From contig NZ_PJRS01000039.1 of the NCBI RefSeq assembly GCF_002858925.1, positions 34,771-98,770 of the forward strand: 64,000 nucleotides of DNA, given 5' to 3'. Made by a program: the position numbers and the translations under genes. Source of the DNA: Caulobacter zeae. Lineage in GTDB: Bacteria > Pseudomonadota > Alphaproteobacteria > Caulobacterales > Caulobacteraceae. The notes below the pieces were generated by a model. It was not told where the DNA came from, searched no databases, and saw nothing but the letters and a program-made list of their open reading frames with translations. Positions 40,256 to 49,013 of the stretch are shown piece after piece. How positions within the stretch are numbered: the stretch's first letter is position 1; each line of letters starts with the position of its first letter.

Positions 40256-41448
40256 GCCTTCGACTCCAAAACCACCGCCCCAGCCTTCCGGGCGGCCATG
40301 ACGCGCGCATAGACCTTAAGGGTCGCCTCGACCATCGCGTCCACAGAATACAACCGCCGCGCTCGCGCGCGCGCCGCCATGCCCATCGACTGACGTCCAG
40401 CGGCCCCTGCCTCGCAGGCCTCGTTCAGGGCCTGGGCCCAGGCCTCGGCGTCGCCGGGCGCGGCCAGCCAGCCGGTCTCGCCGGGAACCACCGTTTCGCG
40501 CGTGGCGCCATGGTCGGCGGCGATCACCGGACGGCCCATGACCTGCGGCTCCACGGCCGTGCGGCCGAAGGCCTCCGGCTCCAGCGACGGGGCGATGGCG
40601 AGGTCGGCCAGCAGATAGGCGGCCGGCATGTCGTCGCAATGGCCGACCAGCTTGACGCTGTCTTCCAGGCCCGCCTGGGCGATCATGTGCTCAAGCTCGG
40701 CGCGGTAGCTCTTGCGGCCCTGGTCGTCGCCGGCCAGCAGCAGAAGCACCCGCGTATCGTTCAGCGCCTTCAGCCGCGCGACGGCCTCGATGGCCAGGCC
40801 CTGTCCCTTCCAGCGGGTCAGGCGGCCGGCCAGCAGCACCTTCAGCCGGCGCTCGTCGGGGGCGACGCCCCAGGCCTTGCGCAGGGCCTCGACGCGGTCG
40901 GCCGAGACGAAGCCGGGCTCGAAGCGCGACAGGTCCACCCCGCGCGGGATCGCCACCACCTTGTCTGGGTGGATGCCGTGCTCGGCGATGACGTGGGCCC
41001 GGGTGTATTCGGAATTGGCGATCACCAGGTCGCCCTTGGTCATCACCGCATTGTACCAGCGCTTGAGCGCGGACTTGGCGTTGTAGACCCCGTGATAGGT
41101 GGCCACGAACGGCACCTTGGTCGCGTGCGCCGCCCACAGGGCCGGAAAGGCCGGCGCGCGCGAGCGGGCGTGGACCAGGGTCACCTTCTCGCGGCGGATC
41201 AGGTCGATCAGCCGGGCGGCGTTGCCCAGCATGATCAGCGGGTTCTTGGACTGGGCCGGCATCTGGGCCAGGCGGCCGCCGTCGGCTTCCAGCCGCGAGG
41301 CCATGCGCCCGCCGCGCGTCGCCACCAGGGCCTTGCCGCCCTGGGCCACCACGCCGTGCGCGACGTCGATCGTGGTCTGCTCGGCGCCGCCGGTTTCCAG
41401 TTCCGGCGTCACCTGCAGAAGGGTGAATTCATCGGGAAGGATGGACAC
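40252..41448 (-). CDS. Glycosyltransferase family 4 (LPS-type)
   Basis: The 398-residue GT-B enzyme starts with LLQVTPELETGGAEQTTIDV, the GT4 acceptor-side loop. The donor domain contains KVLLAGRLTRWKGQGLAIEA, and SLEPEAFGRTAVEPQVMGRP, the E-x7-E motif. It transfers a sugar onto an LPS or lipid-linked acceptor. It is the first gene of the GT4-GT9-hypothetical run and overlaps GT9 by 4 nt. The start is GTG 41448. Confidence 0.88.
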   Translation of the reverse strand: MSILPDEFTLLQVTPELETGGAEQTTIDVAHGVVAQGGKALVATRGGRMASRLEADGGRLAQMPAQSKNPLIMLGNAARLIDLIRREKVTLVHARSRAPAFPALWAAHATKVPFVATYHGVYNAKSALKRWYNAVMTKGDLVIANSEYTRAHVIAEHGIHPDKVVAIPRGVDLSRFEPGFVSADRVEALRKAWGVAPDERRLKVLLAGRLTRWKGQGLAIEAVARLKALNDTRVLLLLAGDDQGRKSYRAELEHMIAQAGLEDSVKLVGHCDDMPAAYLLADLAIAPSLEPEAFGRTAVEPQVMGRPVIAADHGATRETVVPGETGWLAAPGDAEAWAQALNEACEAGAAGRQSMGMAARARARRLYSVDAMVEATLKVYARVMAARKAGAVVLESKA

Positions 41449-41503
41449 GCCGCGCTCTGAAGAGGTTAGGAGGGTTAGTTAGCGAAACGAACAAGGCCGC
41501 GCC

Positions 41504-42376
41504 ATGACCGAAGTCCGCGATTTCCACCCGGGCGAGGAAAATCAGCATCTCGCGTACCGCAGGATCGACGGCGAAGGCCCCACGGTGGTGTGGCTGGGCG
41601 GCTTTCACTCCGATATGACCGGTACGAAGGCCCAGGTCCTGGCCGACCAGGCCCTGGCCACGGGCGGCGCCTATGTCCGCTTCGACTATTTCGGCCACGG
41701 CGAATCGTCGGGCGCCTTCAAGGACGGCACGATCAGCCGCTGGCGCGCCGACGCCCTGTCCGTCATCGACGAACTGACCGAAGGGCCGCTGGTGCTGGTC
41801 GGCTCGTCCATGGGCGGCTGGCTGGCCTGCCTGGCCGCCATCGCCCGGCCCGAGCGCGTGAAGGCCCTGGTGCTGATCGCCCCCGCCCCCGACTTCACCG
41901 ACAAGCTGATGACCCCCGAGCTGTCGGACGAGGCCAAGGCCGCCATCGCGCGCGACGGCTTCTGGATCCGGCCGTCGGAGTACGACGACGGCGGCTACGC
42001 CATCACCCGCAACCTGCTGGAGGACGGCGCCCGCTGGTCGATCCTGCCCGGCCCCGTGCCGATCGACGTGCCCGTGCGCGTGCTGCAAGGCGGGGCGGAC
42101 GCCGACGTGCCCTGGACCCACGCCCTGGAGCTGGCCAACGGCCTGACCAGCCAGAACGTCGTCTTCTCGCTGATCAAGGACGGCGACCACCGCCTGTCGC
42201 GTCCTCAGGACCTGGAGCGCCTGGCAGCCGCCGTGGCCGAAGCCCGCGTGCTGGCCACGCCCGTGGACGACGACCCGGTCGCCCGCCGCCTGGCCCGCGC
42301 GGCCGCCGCCCGTTCGGCTGGCCAGGCCTCGGCCGCGGCCTGGGCGGCGGCGGATCTGGGCGACGACGAGGACTGA
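41504..42376 (+). CDS. Alpha/beta hydrolase
   Basis: The 290-residue protein has VVWLGGFHSDMTGTKAQVLA, then YVRFDYFGHGESSGAFKDG, the nucleophile elbow LVGSSMGGWLACLAA (G-x-S-x-G), RVLQGGADADVPWTHALELA with the acid residue, and IKDGDHRLSRPQDL with the catalytic His. The Ser-Asp-His triad is complete. The acyl-protein-thioesterase/ABHD10-like sequence is suggestive, but the substrate is unknown. The C-terminal 40 residues are Ala-rich and acidic. Start: ATG 41504; divergent from the glycosyltransferase run, with 55 bp between starts. Confidence 0.87.
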   Translation: MTEVRDFHPGEENQHLAYRRIDGEGPTVVWLGGFHSDMTGTKAQVLADQALATGGAYVRFDYFGHGESSGAFKDGTISRWRADALSVIDELTEGPLVLVGSSMGGWLACLAAIARPERVKALVLIAPAPDFTDKLMTPELSDEAKAAIARDGFWIRPSEYDDGGYAITRNLLEDGARWSILPGPVPIDVPVRVLQGGADADVPWTHALELANGLTSQNVVFSLIKDGDHRLSRPQDLERLAAAVAEARVLATPVDDDPVARRLARAAAARSAGQASAAAWAAADLGDDED

Positions 42377-42461
42377 CGGCGCAAGGCCATTGCCCAGGGT
42401 CGGGCCGCATGGCCAAGCTCGCGCCCAGGTCGATTCGGCCTCGAGTTTGAGCGGGGGTTTC

Positions 42462-42854
42462 ATGCGTCTTCACAAGTTTTCCATCGCTGCCGCCCTGGGA
42501 GGCGCGCTGTCCATCGCCTCCAGCGCGCAGGCTCAAGCGCCCGCGGCGTCCTCGCCCAGCGAAGACCTTCGCTGCTTCGTGGTGACCTCGCTGCTGGCCG
42601 CCAGCGACGACGAGAGCGCCAAGCAGATCGGCCAGATGGGCGCGCTCTACTTCATGGGCCGCATCGACGCGAAGCTGTCGGACAAGAAGATCGAGGACCA
42701 GATGGTCGCCCTCAGCGCGGGCCTGACCGAGGCCGACACCCGCGCCATGCTGGTGCGTTGCGGCGGCGAACTGGAAAAGCGCGGCGCGACGATGCAGGAG
42801 ATCAGCAAGCGCGTTCAGGTCCGAGAAGAAGCGGCCGCCGCGGCCAAGAAATAG
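42462..42854 (+). CDS. Small exported hypothetical protein
   Basis: The 130-residue protein has a signal peptide (RLHKFSIAAALGGALSIASS, cleavage near AQA). The mature part is helical with two Cys (LRCFVV and VRCGGEL) that may form a disulfide, and ends in charged Lys/Glu helix. No family is recognised. Start: ATG 42462 after GAGCGGGGG; the reading frame extends upstream without conserved character. Confidence 0.65.
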   Translation: MRLHKFSIAAALGGALSIASSAQAQAPAASSPSEDLRCFVVTSLLAASDDESAKQIGQMGALYFMGRIDAKLSDKKIEDQMVALSAGLTEADTRAMLVRCGGELEKRGATMQEISKRVQVREEAAAAAKK

Positions 42855-42857
42855 GCC

Positions 42858-43718
42858 TCAGCCGCCGTTCGCCAGGATGGCGGCCAGCCCTTCCCGATAG
42901 GTCGGATAGGCTGGCCGCCACCCCAGTTCGGCCTTGGCCAGGGCGTTCGAGACGCGCTTGTTCTCGGCGTAGAAGCGGCGAGTGGCGGGCGACAGGCCCA
43001 GGGCGTTGAACGGCAGGTCGGGCGGGACTGGAACGCCCAGCAGCCGGGCGGCGTGCTCCATGACGTCCTGCGGCGGGGCCGGCTCGTCGTCGCACAGATT
43101 GTAGACCGCCCCGGCGCGGGGCTTTTCCAGCGAGGCCAGCAGTCCCGAGACGATGTCGTCGCGGTGGATGCGGCTGAATACCTGGCCCGGCTTGACGATT
43201 CGGCGGCCCTCGCCGGCCCGCAGGCGGTCGAAGGCGCTACGGCCGGGGCCATAGATCCCCGGCAGCCGGAAGGTGGCGATCGTCAGGCCCATGCCGCGGC
43301 ACACCTGGCGCCAGTCGCGCTCGGCGCCGACCCGGCGCGCGCCCTCGACCGACTGGGCCTTCAGCGGGCTTGATTCGAACACCCAGCCCCCGTCGAAGTC
43401 GCCATAGACGCCGGTGGTCGACAGATAGCCGATCCAGTCGGGGAAAGCCTCGGCGGCGGCCAGGGCGGGAATCACCGCCTCGAGGGCCGGACAGCCCTCG
43501 CCGGTGGGCGGCGAGGTCACCAGCACCGCGTTCACGCCACGCATGGCCAGGGCCATGGCGGCCTTGTCGTCGGGATCGACGGCGGAAAAGCCCAGGGCCT
43601 CGACGGCGGCCCGCGCCTGCGGCGTGCGGCCCGTCGCGCTGACCGACCAGCCGCGCGCGGCCAGAGATTCGGCGAAGGCGGCGCCGACATAGCCCAATCC
43701 GAACACGAACAGACGCAA
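42858..43718 (-). CDS. NAD(P)-dependent epimerase/dehydratase-like SDR
   Basis: The protein of about 286 residues has the Rossmann start LFVFGLGYVGAAFAESLAAR (G-x-G-x-x-G), then VLVTSPP, YLSTTGVYGDFDGGWVFESS with a Ser-Tyr pair resembling the SDR active site, and IATFRLPGIYGPGRSAFDRL. A Y-x-x-x-K is not evident, as in atypical extended SDRs. The sugar substrate is unknown. The start is uncertain: TTG 43718 begins right at the Rossmann strand; Met 43793 or Met 43844 would lengthen the protein by 25 or 42 residues of unconserved sequence. It converges on the small exported gene, 3 bp away. Confidence 0.75.
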   Translation of the reverse strand: MRLFVFGLGYVGAAFAESLAARGWSVSATGRTPQARAAVEALGFSAVDPDDKAAMALAMRGVNAVLVTSPPTGEGCPALEAVIPALAAAEAFPDWIGYLSTTGVYGDFDGGWVFESSPLKAQSVEGARRVGAERDWRQVCRGMGLTIATFRLPGIYGPGRSAFDRLRAGEGRRIVKPGQVFSRIHRDDIVSGLLASLEKPRAGAVYNLCDDEPAPPQDVMEHAARLLGVPVPPDLPFNALGLSPATRRFYAENKRVSNALAKAELGWRPAYPTYREGLAAILANGG

Positions 43719-43888
43719 ACCCAGAGCCCCGCCCTCAAATCCAAGGGACCAATGAGCCGTCGAAACGGGCCTTTCCGCAAGTGCGGCATTCATCCCCAAT
43801 GAAGTTGCGCGACAGTGCTTGCCAAGCACGGAACGCTCTGCCATAAGCCGCCTCCTCGTCGCGGGGCGCTGCTTTCAGCCTCTTCGAT

Positions 43889-43963
<75 letters not shown>

Positions 43964-44009
43964 TTCCCTCCCTTGCGGAGACGGATGGACGAGACAAGAA
44001 AATCGGTGC

Positions 44010-44084
<75 letters not shown>

Positions 44085-44189
44085 TTTTCTTCCTCTTCCT
44101 CACATTCTGATCCGGATGCGAAGCGGGGCCGTTTGGCCCGGCGGCAAATCCTGCTCTAACCTCCCCCTCGTTCATTCCGGGGAGCGTCC

Positions 44190-45944
44190 ATGCGTCATCA
44201 TCTTCTCCGCCTCGCCGCCGGCGCGGCCCTGTCGGCCGTGCTGCTGGCGAGCGGCGCGCATGCGGCCGCCCCGACCGCTTCGGCCCGCCTGACCGAGGCC
44301 GTGAAGGCCTATGAATCGGTCTCGGCCATCGACGACGAGGAAAGCGGCTCGGACGCCGCCCGCTGGCGCCTGCCGCCGGTCGGCCCCAAGGCCGACGCCG
44401 ACCGCAAGGCCAAGTACGAGAAGGCCAAGGCCCTGCTGGGCGAGGTCGACGCGGCCGGCCTGTCCGACGACGAGAAGCTGACCCGCCAGATCCTGGCCTG
44501 GAGCCTCGACGACAAGCTCACGGGGCTGTCGTTCGACGAGAGCCGCATGCCGTTCAGCAGCGACGGCGGCTTCGACGTCGCCCTGCTCTATCGCGCCAGC
44601 AGCGCCCGCCTGAAGACCGAGGACGAGGCCAGGAAGTGGATCGCCCTGCTGGCCCAGGCGCCCGACTGGTACGCCGCCAACATCGCCGAGGCCCGGCGCG
44701 GGATCGCCACAGGCTTCGTCCATACCCGGATGACCGCCCAGTCGGTGCTGGAACGCGCCCAGCGCACCGCCGCCACGCCGCCCTCCGAGGATCCGCTGCT
44801 GGCCCCGCTGCGCGCCCTGCCCGCCAGCGTGCCGGCCGAACGCAAGGCCGCCCTGATCGCCGAAGGCGAGGCCGTGCTGAAGGCCAAGGTCGCCCCGGCC
44901 CGCGCCAGCTTCGTCGCCTTCATGCAGGACGAATATCTGCCGAAATCCGCCAAGAGCCTGGCGGCCGGCGACCTGCCCGACGGCAAGCGCTACTACGCCT
45001 TCCTGGTCAAGCGCTACACGACCACCGACATGACGCCCGACCAGGTGCACGAGATCGGCCAGGCCGAGGTGCGCCGCATCCGCGCCCGGATGGAGACGGT
45101 GATGAAGGAGGCCGGCTTCAAGGGCGACCTGCCGGCCTTCCTGACCTTCCTGCGCACAGATCCGCGCTTCTACGCCACCAGCCGCCAGCAGCTGCTGGAA
45201 AAGGCCAGCGAGATCGCCAAGCGCGCCGACGACCAGTTGCCGGCCCACTTCGGGGCCCTGCCGCGCCTGACCTACGGCGTGCGTCCGGTGCCGGCCAGCA
45301 TCGAGAAGGGCTACACCACCGGCCGCTATTTCGGCGGCGACCCGAAGGCCGGCCGCGCCGGCGGGCTGATGATCAACACCTCCGACCTGGACCAGCGCGG
45401 GCTCTACGAGCTGCCGGCCCTGGTGCTGCACGAGGGCGCGCCGGGCCACCACGTCCAGACCTCTCTGGCCCAGGAGCAGGCTGGGCCGGAGTTCCGCAAG
45501 AACCTCTATTTCAGCGCCTTCGGCGAGGGCTGGGGGCTCTATTCGGAATGGCTGGGCGAGGAGATGGGGATCTATCGCGACCCCTACGAGCTCTTCGGCC
45601 GCCTGTCCTACGAAATGTGGCGCGCCTGCCGGCTGGTGGCCGACACCGGCATGCACTGGAAGGGCTGGAGCCTGGAACAGGCTCGCGCCTGCTTCACCGA
45701 AAACAGCGCCCTCTCCTCGACCAATATCGAGGTCGAGCTGAAGCGCTACGTCTCCTGGCCTGGCCAGGCGCTGTCCTACAAGATCGGCGAGCTGAAGATC
45801 CTGGAGCTGCGCAAGCGCGCCGAGACCGCCCTGGGCCCGAAGTTCGACGAGCGCGCCTTCCACGACCTGGTGCTGCTGGGCGGCTCGACGCCCCTGGCGG
45901 TGCTGGAGGCGCGGACCGACGCCTGGATCGCCGCGCGGAAATAA
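44190..45944 (+). CDS. DUF885 metallopeptidase-like exported protein
   Basis: The 584-residue protein has a signal peptide (LLRLAAGAALSAVLLASGAH, then AAA). The diagnostic DUF885 zinc-site motif is LHEGAPGHHVQTSLAQEQ, with H414, E415 and H420/H421. Further motifs are YFSAFGEGWGLYSEWLGEEM and YPSAF-like late segments. DUF885 proteins belong to the gluzincin (M32-like) group and are probably carboxypeptidases, but substrates are mostly unknown. Start: ATG 44190. A CCCGGGG..CCCCGGG dyad follows the stop. Confidence 0.88.
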   Translation: MRHHLLRLAAGAALSAVLLASGAHAAAPTASARLTEAVKAYESVSAIDDEESGSDAARWRLPPVGPKADADRKAKYEKAKALLGEVDAAGLSDDEKLTRQILAWSLDDKLTGLSFDESRMPFSSDGGFDVALLYRASSARLKTEDEARKWIALLAQAPDWYAANIAEARRGIATGFVHTRMTAQSVLERAQRTAATPPSEDPLLAPLRALPASVPAERKAALIAEGEAVLKAKVAPARASFVAFMQDEYLPKSAKSLAAGDLPDGKRYYAFLVKRYTTTDMTPDQVHEIGQAEVRRIRARMETVMKEAGFKGDLPAFLTFLRTDPRFYATSRQQLLEKASEIAKRADDQLPAHFGALPRLTYGVRPVPASIEKGYTTGRYFGGDPKAGRAGGLMINTSDLDQRGLYELPALVLHEGAPGHHVQTSLAQEQAGPEFRKNLYFSAFGEGWGLYSEWLGEEMGIYRDPYELFGRLSYEMWRACRLVADTGMHWKGWSLEQARACFTENSALSSTNIEVELKRYVSWPGQALSYKIGELKILELRKRAETALGPKFDERAFHDLVLLGGSTPLAVLEARTDAWIAARK

Positions 45945-45963
45945 ACGGCAAGCTGCGCCACGT

Positions 45964-45992
45964 CCCGGGGTTGACCCCATCGTCGCCCCGGG
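45964..45992 (+). terminator. Hairpin after the DUF885 gene
   Basis: CCCGGGG at 45964-45970 and CCCCGGG at 45986-45992 can pair across a 15-nt loop, 20 bp after the stop. No T run follows. Confidence 0.45.
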
Positions 45993-45995
45993 CCG

Positions 45996-46021
45996 AACCT
46001 CCCCGCTTAAAAAGGGAGGTT
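45996..46021 (+). promoter_or_regulatory. Inverted repeat covering the yceI-type gene's ribosome-binding site
   Basis: AACCTCCC-N10-GGGAGGTT, 8-bp perfect arms. The right arm is the Shine-Dalgarno GGGAGG, 5 nt before the ATG. In mRNA the stem would occlude initiation. Confidence 0.5.
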
Positions 46022-46023
46022 TC

Positions 46024-46761
46024 ATGTCCTACGCCTCGAAGCTCGCGGTCGGCGGCGCCCTGCTGCTGGCGCTTTGCGCCTGCTCCGACCAGAAGGCCGC
46101 CAAGAGCGACGCCCCGGCCAAGCCGGCCAGCGAAAGCGCCGCCGCCCCGACAGCGGCCAAGCCGCCCGCCGACCTGCCGGCCGGCGACTACACCCTGGAC
46201 AAGACCCACGCCGACCTCAGCTTCAAGGTCAATCACCTGGGCTTCTCGTGGTACACGGCCCGCTTTTCCGACTTCGACGCCAAGCTGACCCTCGATCCGA
46301 AGGCGATCGAGAGCGCCCATATCGAGGCCAGCATCAAGACCAGCTCACTGCTGCTGCCCGCCCCGCCCAAGGGCTTCACCGAGGAGCTTCTGGGCCCGCA
46401 GTGGCTGGATGCGGCCAAGTACCCCGCCATCACCTTCCGCTCGACCAAGGTGGCCAAGACCGGCGACGACACCGCCGACGTCACCGGCGACCTCACCCTG
46501 CACGGCGTGACCAAGCCCGTGACCCTGAAGGCCAGGTTCAACGGCGGCTACACCGGCTATCCGCCCATGGATCCCAACGCCCGCATCGGCTTCTCGCTGA
46601 CCGGCAGCTTCAAGCGTTCGGACTTCGGCGTCTCCTACGGCGTGCCCCAGCCGGGCTCGACCATGGGCGTGGGCGACGAGGTGCAGGTGGCCATCGAGGC
46701 CGAGCTGCTGAAGCCCAACCCGCCGGCGGCGGCAGCCGCGCCGGCGCCCGGCCAGCCCTGA
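46024..46761 (+). CDS. YceI-family periplasmic lipoprotein
   Basis: The 245-residue protein has a lipoprotein signal with lipobox LCAC (Cys20), an Ala/Lys/Pro linker, then the YceI fold: GDYTLDKTHADLSFKVNHLG, FSWYTARFSDFDAKLTLD, ITFRSTKVAKTGDDTADVTG and the repeated LTLHGVTKPVTLKARFNG. YceI proteins are lipocalin-like beta-barrels that bind isoprenoid or lipid ligands; the ligand is unknown. Pro/Ala-rich C-terminus. Start: ATG 46024. Confidence 0.9.
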   Translation: MSYASKLAVGGALLLALCACSDQKAAKSDAPAKPASESAAAPTAAKPPADLPAGDYTLDKTHADLSFKVNHLGFSWYTARFSDFDAKLTLDPKAIESAHIEASIKTSSLLLPAPPKGFTEELLGPQWLDAAKYPAITFRSTKVAKTGDDTADVTGDLTLHGVTKPVTLKARFNGGYTGYPPMDPNARIGFSLTGSFKRSDFGVSYGVPQPGSTMGVGDEVQVAIEAELLKPNPPAAAAAPAPGQP

Positions 46762-46767
46762 TCGAGA

Positions 46768-46799
46768 CGCCTGTCCCCGTCGTCGGACGGGGACAGGCG
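46768..46799 (+). terminator. Strong hairpin after the YceI gene
   Basis: CGCCTGTCCCCGTC-GTCG-GACGGGGACAGGCG is a perfect 14-bp stem with a 4-nt loop, 6 bp after the stop. There is no T run, so it may act as a stabiliser as well as a terminator. Confidence 0.65.
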
Positions 46800-46877
46800 A
46801 ACGACCGACACAATACAATCAGTAGTTTAGATTTTCGCTGGACGCGCGAAATAGGAAAGTTATCCTACAAGAGGAAT

Positions 46878-46893
46878 ATCAGCCTAGGCTGAT
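46878..46893. promoter_or_regulatory. 16-bp perfect palindrome before the DnaA-like gene
   Basis: ATCAGCCTAGGCTGAT has full two-fold symmetry with no spacer. It lies 42 bp before the ATG at 46936 in an AT-rich stretch, a good position for an operator. The binder is unknown. Confidence 0.5.
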
Positions 46894-46935
46894 GCTCATG
46901 GGCGTCATTGGGGGCGCCGCTCTTGAGGGACCATC

Positions 46936-47337
46936 ATGCTCGCTCAAATCCTGGAGGAGGCCTGGGCGATCTCGCCCGACCCGCGTCGCGACCGGCTGGC
47001 CGCCGCCTTCGTCACCCACGCCGTGGCCCTGGCCACCGGCGTCGCGCCGATCGACATCGCCTCGGACAAGCGCACCAACAAGTCGGCCGCCCGCGCACGG
47101 CAGATCTCGATCTACCTGGCGCACGTGATCTTCCACTGGCCGCTGACCCGCGTGGCCTTCGCCTTCGGCCGCGATCGCACCACCTGCGCCCACGCCTGCC
47201 ACCGTATCGAGGACCTGCGCGAGGACCGGGTGTTCGACGCCCGCATGACCGCGCTGGAGGCCTGCGTGCGCCAGGCGCCCGAGACCATTCCCGACCTGGC
47301 CGGCATCGAGTTCCAGCGCGCGGGGCTGGGCCGATGA
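46936..47337 (+). CDS. Stand-alone DnaA domain IV (DnaA-box-binding HTH) protein
   Basis: The 133-residue protein consists of a DnaA domain IV-like helix-turn-helix with short flanks. Residues about 26-105 read VTHAVALATGVAPIDIASDK, then AARARQISIYLAHVIFHWPL and the signature GRDRTTCAHA (78-87) followed by CHRIEDLREDRVFD. In DnaA this segment (R-x-x-x-Y-L, G-R-D-H-T-T-V-x-H-A) binds DnaA boxes. The AAA+ and N-terminal domains are absent. The protein could compete with DnaA at boxes or be a regulator using the same fold. Start: ATG 46936 after GGGACCATC. It overlaps the next gene by ATGA. Confidence 0.85.
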   Translation: MLAQILEEAWAISPDPRRDRLAAAFVTHAVALATGVAPIDIASDKRTNKSAARARQISIYLAHVIFHWPLTRVAFAFGRDRTTCAHACHRIEDLREDRVFDARMTALEACVRQAPETIPDLAGIEFQRAGLGR

Positions 47338-48035
47338 GCGCCGCCGGCATTCTCGAGGGCGAACTGGAGGCCGAGCATCTGGCCGACCGCGCCGCCCGCC
47401 TGTTGGCCCGCGCCGGCTCGGTGATCGAGGCCAGGGGCCTGGCCTACGCCGTACGCTTCGCCCGCGGCCGCCGCCCGATGCTGGTCATCGACGAAGCCGC
47501 CTTCCGCAAGCTGTTCGCTCGGCTGGTTCCGCGTACCGACGGCGGCTGGCGGCTGTCGTCGCAGGCTCCTTCTCCGCCGCCCGGTCGTCCCGGCTTCGTA
47601 GAGGGCGAGAAGACGGTAGTGGAGCCCGACGGCCGCGCGACGACGCACCGCGCCAATCTGGGCGAGGCCCCGCTGGACTGGCTGCTGCACCGCAAGCACA
47701 TCACCCGGGCCGAGCACGCCGCAGGCGAGAAGCTGTCGGCCGACGCCCATGCCTCCGGGATCGTCGGCCGCCTGACCATGCGTTGGGACCCGACGCCGCG
47801 ATCGGGCGGCGGTTCGCGCCTGGAGCCGATGGAGCGCGCCCACGCCGCCCGCCAGCGCCTGGGAAGGGCCATGGAGGCGGTTGGGGCGGAGGCCATGCCG
47901 ATCCTGACCCTGATCTGCCTCACCGGCACGTCTCTGCAAGGAACCGAGGTAGCCCTGGGCATGAAGCCCAGAACGGGCAAGGCCGCCCTCAAGGCGGCCT
48001 TGCAGCGCCTTGCGGCGCATTACGGGATGGCGTGA
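47334..48035 (+). CDS. DUF6456-domain protein, coupled to the DnaA-like gene
   Basis: The 233-residue protein has a variable head (SAAGILEGELEAEHLADRAA), then the DUF6456 region from about 95 to the end: APLDWLLHRKHITRAEHAAG then EKLSADAHASGIVGRLTMRW and LICLTGTSLQGTEVALGMKP. The last part resembles a C-terminal HTH-like helical bundle. The function of DUF6456 is unknown. Its ATG at 47334 overlaps the stop of the DnaA-domain gene, so the two are translated together and probably cooperate. Confidence 0.8.
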   Translation: MSAAGILEGELEAEHLADRAARLLARAGSVIEARGLAYAVRFARGRRPMLVIDEAAFRKLFARLVPRTDGGWRLSSQAPSPPPGRPGFVEGEKTVVEPDGRATTHRANLGEAPLDWLLHRKHITRAEHAAGEKLSADAHASGIVGRLTMRWDPTPRSGGGSRLEPMERAHAARQRLGRAMEAVGAEAMPILTLICLTGTSLQGTEVALGMKPRTGKAALKAALQRLAAHYGMA

Positions 48036-48060
48036 ACCCTCCCGCCTGTCCTGAAGCGAC

Positions 48061-48516
48061 CTACGACGCCTGTTGGGCGTGCTTGATGTCGCGCATCTGG
48101 TCGTGGCCGGCCTTGACCTTGGCGTAGGCCCCTTCGATGGCGCGGCGGGTCTCCGGCTGGATATCCACGTCGCCCAGGGCCTTTTCGTACTTGGCCTTGA
48201 TGTGGTCCTCGCCGTCCTCGACGGTCTTGACCACCGCCTCGTCGCCCTTGGTCAGGGCGTCGCGGACATTGAGGAACACCCGGTGGGCGGCGGCCAGGAT
48301 GCTGCCGTCGTCGTCCGGCGTGCCGCCCAGGCGGCGGACCTCGGCCTGCAGGTCCGAGACGATGACGCGACGCTCCTGGGCGCGGGCCTGGAACAGGCTC
48401 TTGAAGCGGCTGCTCTCGGCGTCCTTGGCGGCTTCCTCGTAGCCGTCGGCGCTGTCGATGGTGATCTCGACCAGGCCGTTGACGAGCTTGATATGGTCTT
48501 CGTTCGTATGGGCCAT
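48061..48516 (-). CDS. PA2169/DUF2383-family four-helix-bundle protein
   Basis: The 151-residue protein reads NEDHIKLVNGLVEITIDSAD, GYEEAAKDAESSRFKSLFQA, RAQERRVIVSDLQAEVRRLG and KYEKALGDVDIQPETRRAIE. This matches the PA2169/DUF2383 ferritin-like helical bundle group. Conserved Glu and His residues (E31/E32-type, DGEDHIKAKYEKAL) suggest metal binding, as in ferritin-like proteins. Role unknown; often linked with stress. Start: ATG 48516. The upstream gene, a small membrane protein, ends 75 bp before it on the same strand. Confidence 0.82.
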   Translation of the reverse strand: MAHTNEDHIKLVNGLVEITIDSADGYEEAAKDAESSRFKSLFQARAQERRVIVSDLQAEVRRLGGTPDDDGSILAAAHRVFLNVRDALTKGDEAVVKTVEDGEDHIKAKYEKALGDVDIQPETRRAIEGAYAKVKAGHDQMRDIKHAQQAS

Positions 48517-48590
48517 GCTTGGGCTCCCTGAGCTTCGAATGGAGAGACCGCAGCAACGCGGCCTCTCCGGAAAAGGTTCGAAGCGGAGCC

Positions 48591-48947
48591 TTACGGTTTC
48601 TTCGATTGCAGGAAGGTCCAGGCCGTGCCGGCCGCGGTGATCGCCGCGCCGCGTGTGCGCTTGTTGATCAGCAGGCCGGCCAGCACCGCCCCGCCCAGCA
48701 CGGCGACGGCCAGCGGTACGGTGCGGCCGCCGATGTGGACTTCGCGGCCGGCGATGGTCAGCGGCTTCTTCGCCGGCGAACCGACGGCGTAGTCGGCGAT
48801 CGGAGCCTGCGGATCGGCGGGCTTGGACTGATGGTCCAGGAAGTTCGAAACCTTGTCCGACAGCGTGTCGATCAGGCTCTGGCGGGCGCGGGCCGGGCCG
48901 GCGCCGTTGGTCTGGCCGGGATTGAGCGTGGGGTCGTAGGCGACCAT
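48591..48947 (-). CDS. Small single-pass membrane protein
   Basis: The 118-residue protein has a hydrophilic head (VAYDPTLNPGQTNGAGPARA), a long Ser/Lys/Asp helix, a TM segment (TVPLAVAVLGGAVLAGLLIN) and a basic end (KRTRGAAITAAGTAWTFLQ). The topology resembles CsbD/YtxH-type stress proteins only in general. Unassigned. ATG 48947 is 9 nt after GGAG; ATG 48962 would add five residues. Confidence 0.55.
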   Translation of the reverse strand: MVAYDPTLNPGQTNGAGPARARQSLIDTLSDKVSNFLDHQSKPADPQAPIADYAVGSPAKKPLTIAGREVHIGGRTVPLAVAVLGGAVLAGLLINKRTRGAAITAAGTAWTFLQSKKP

Positions 48948-49013
48948 GGCGTCTGTCTCCATGTCCTTGTGAAGGGGTCGCGGAGATAACGCCGTGCGGG
49001 CAAGGGCGATCCG

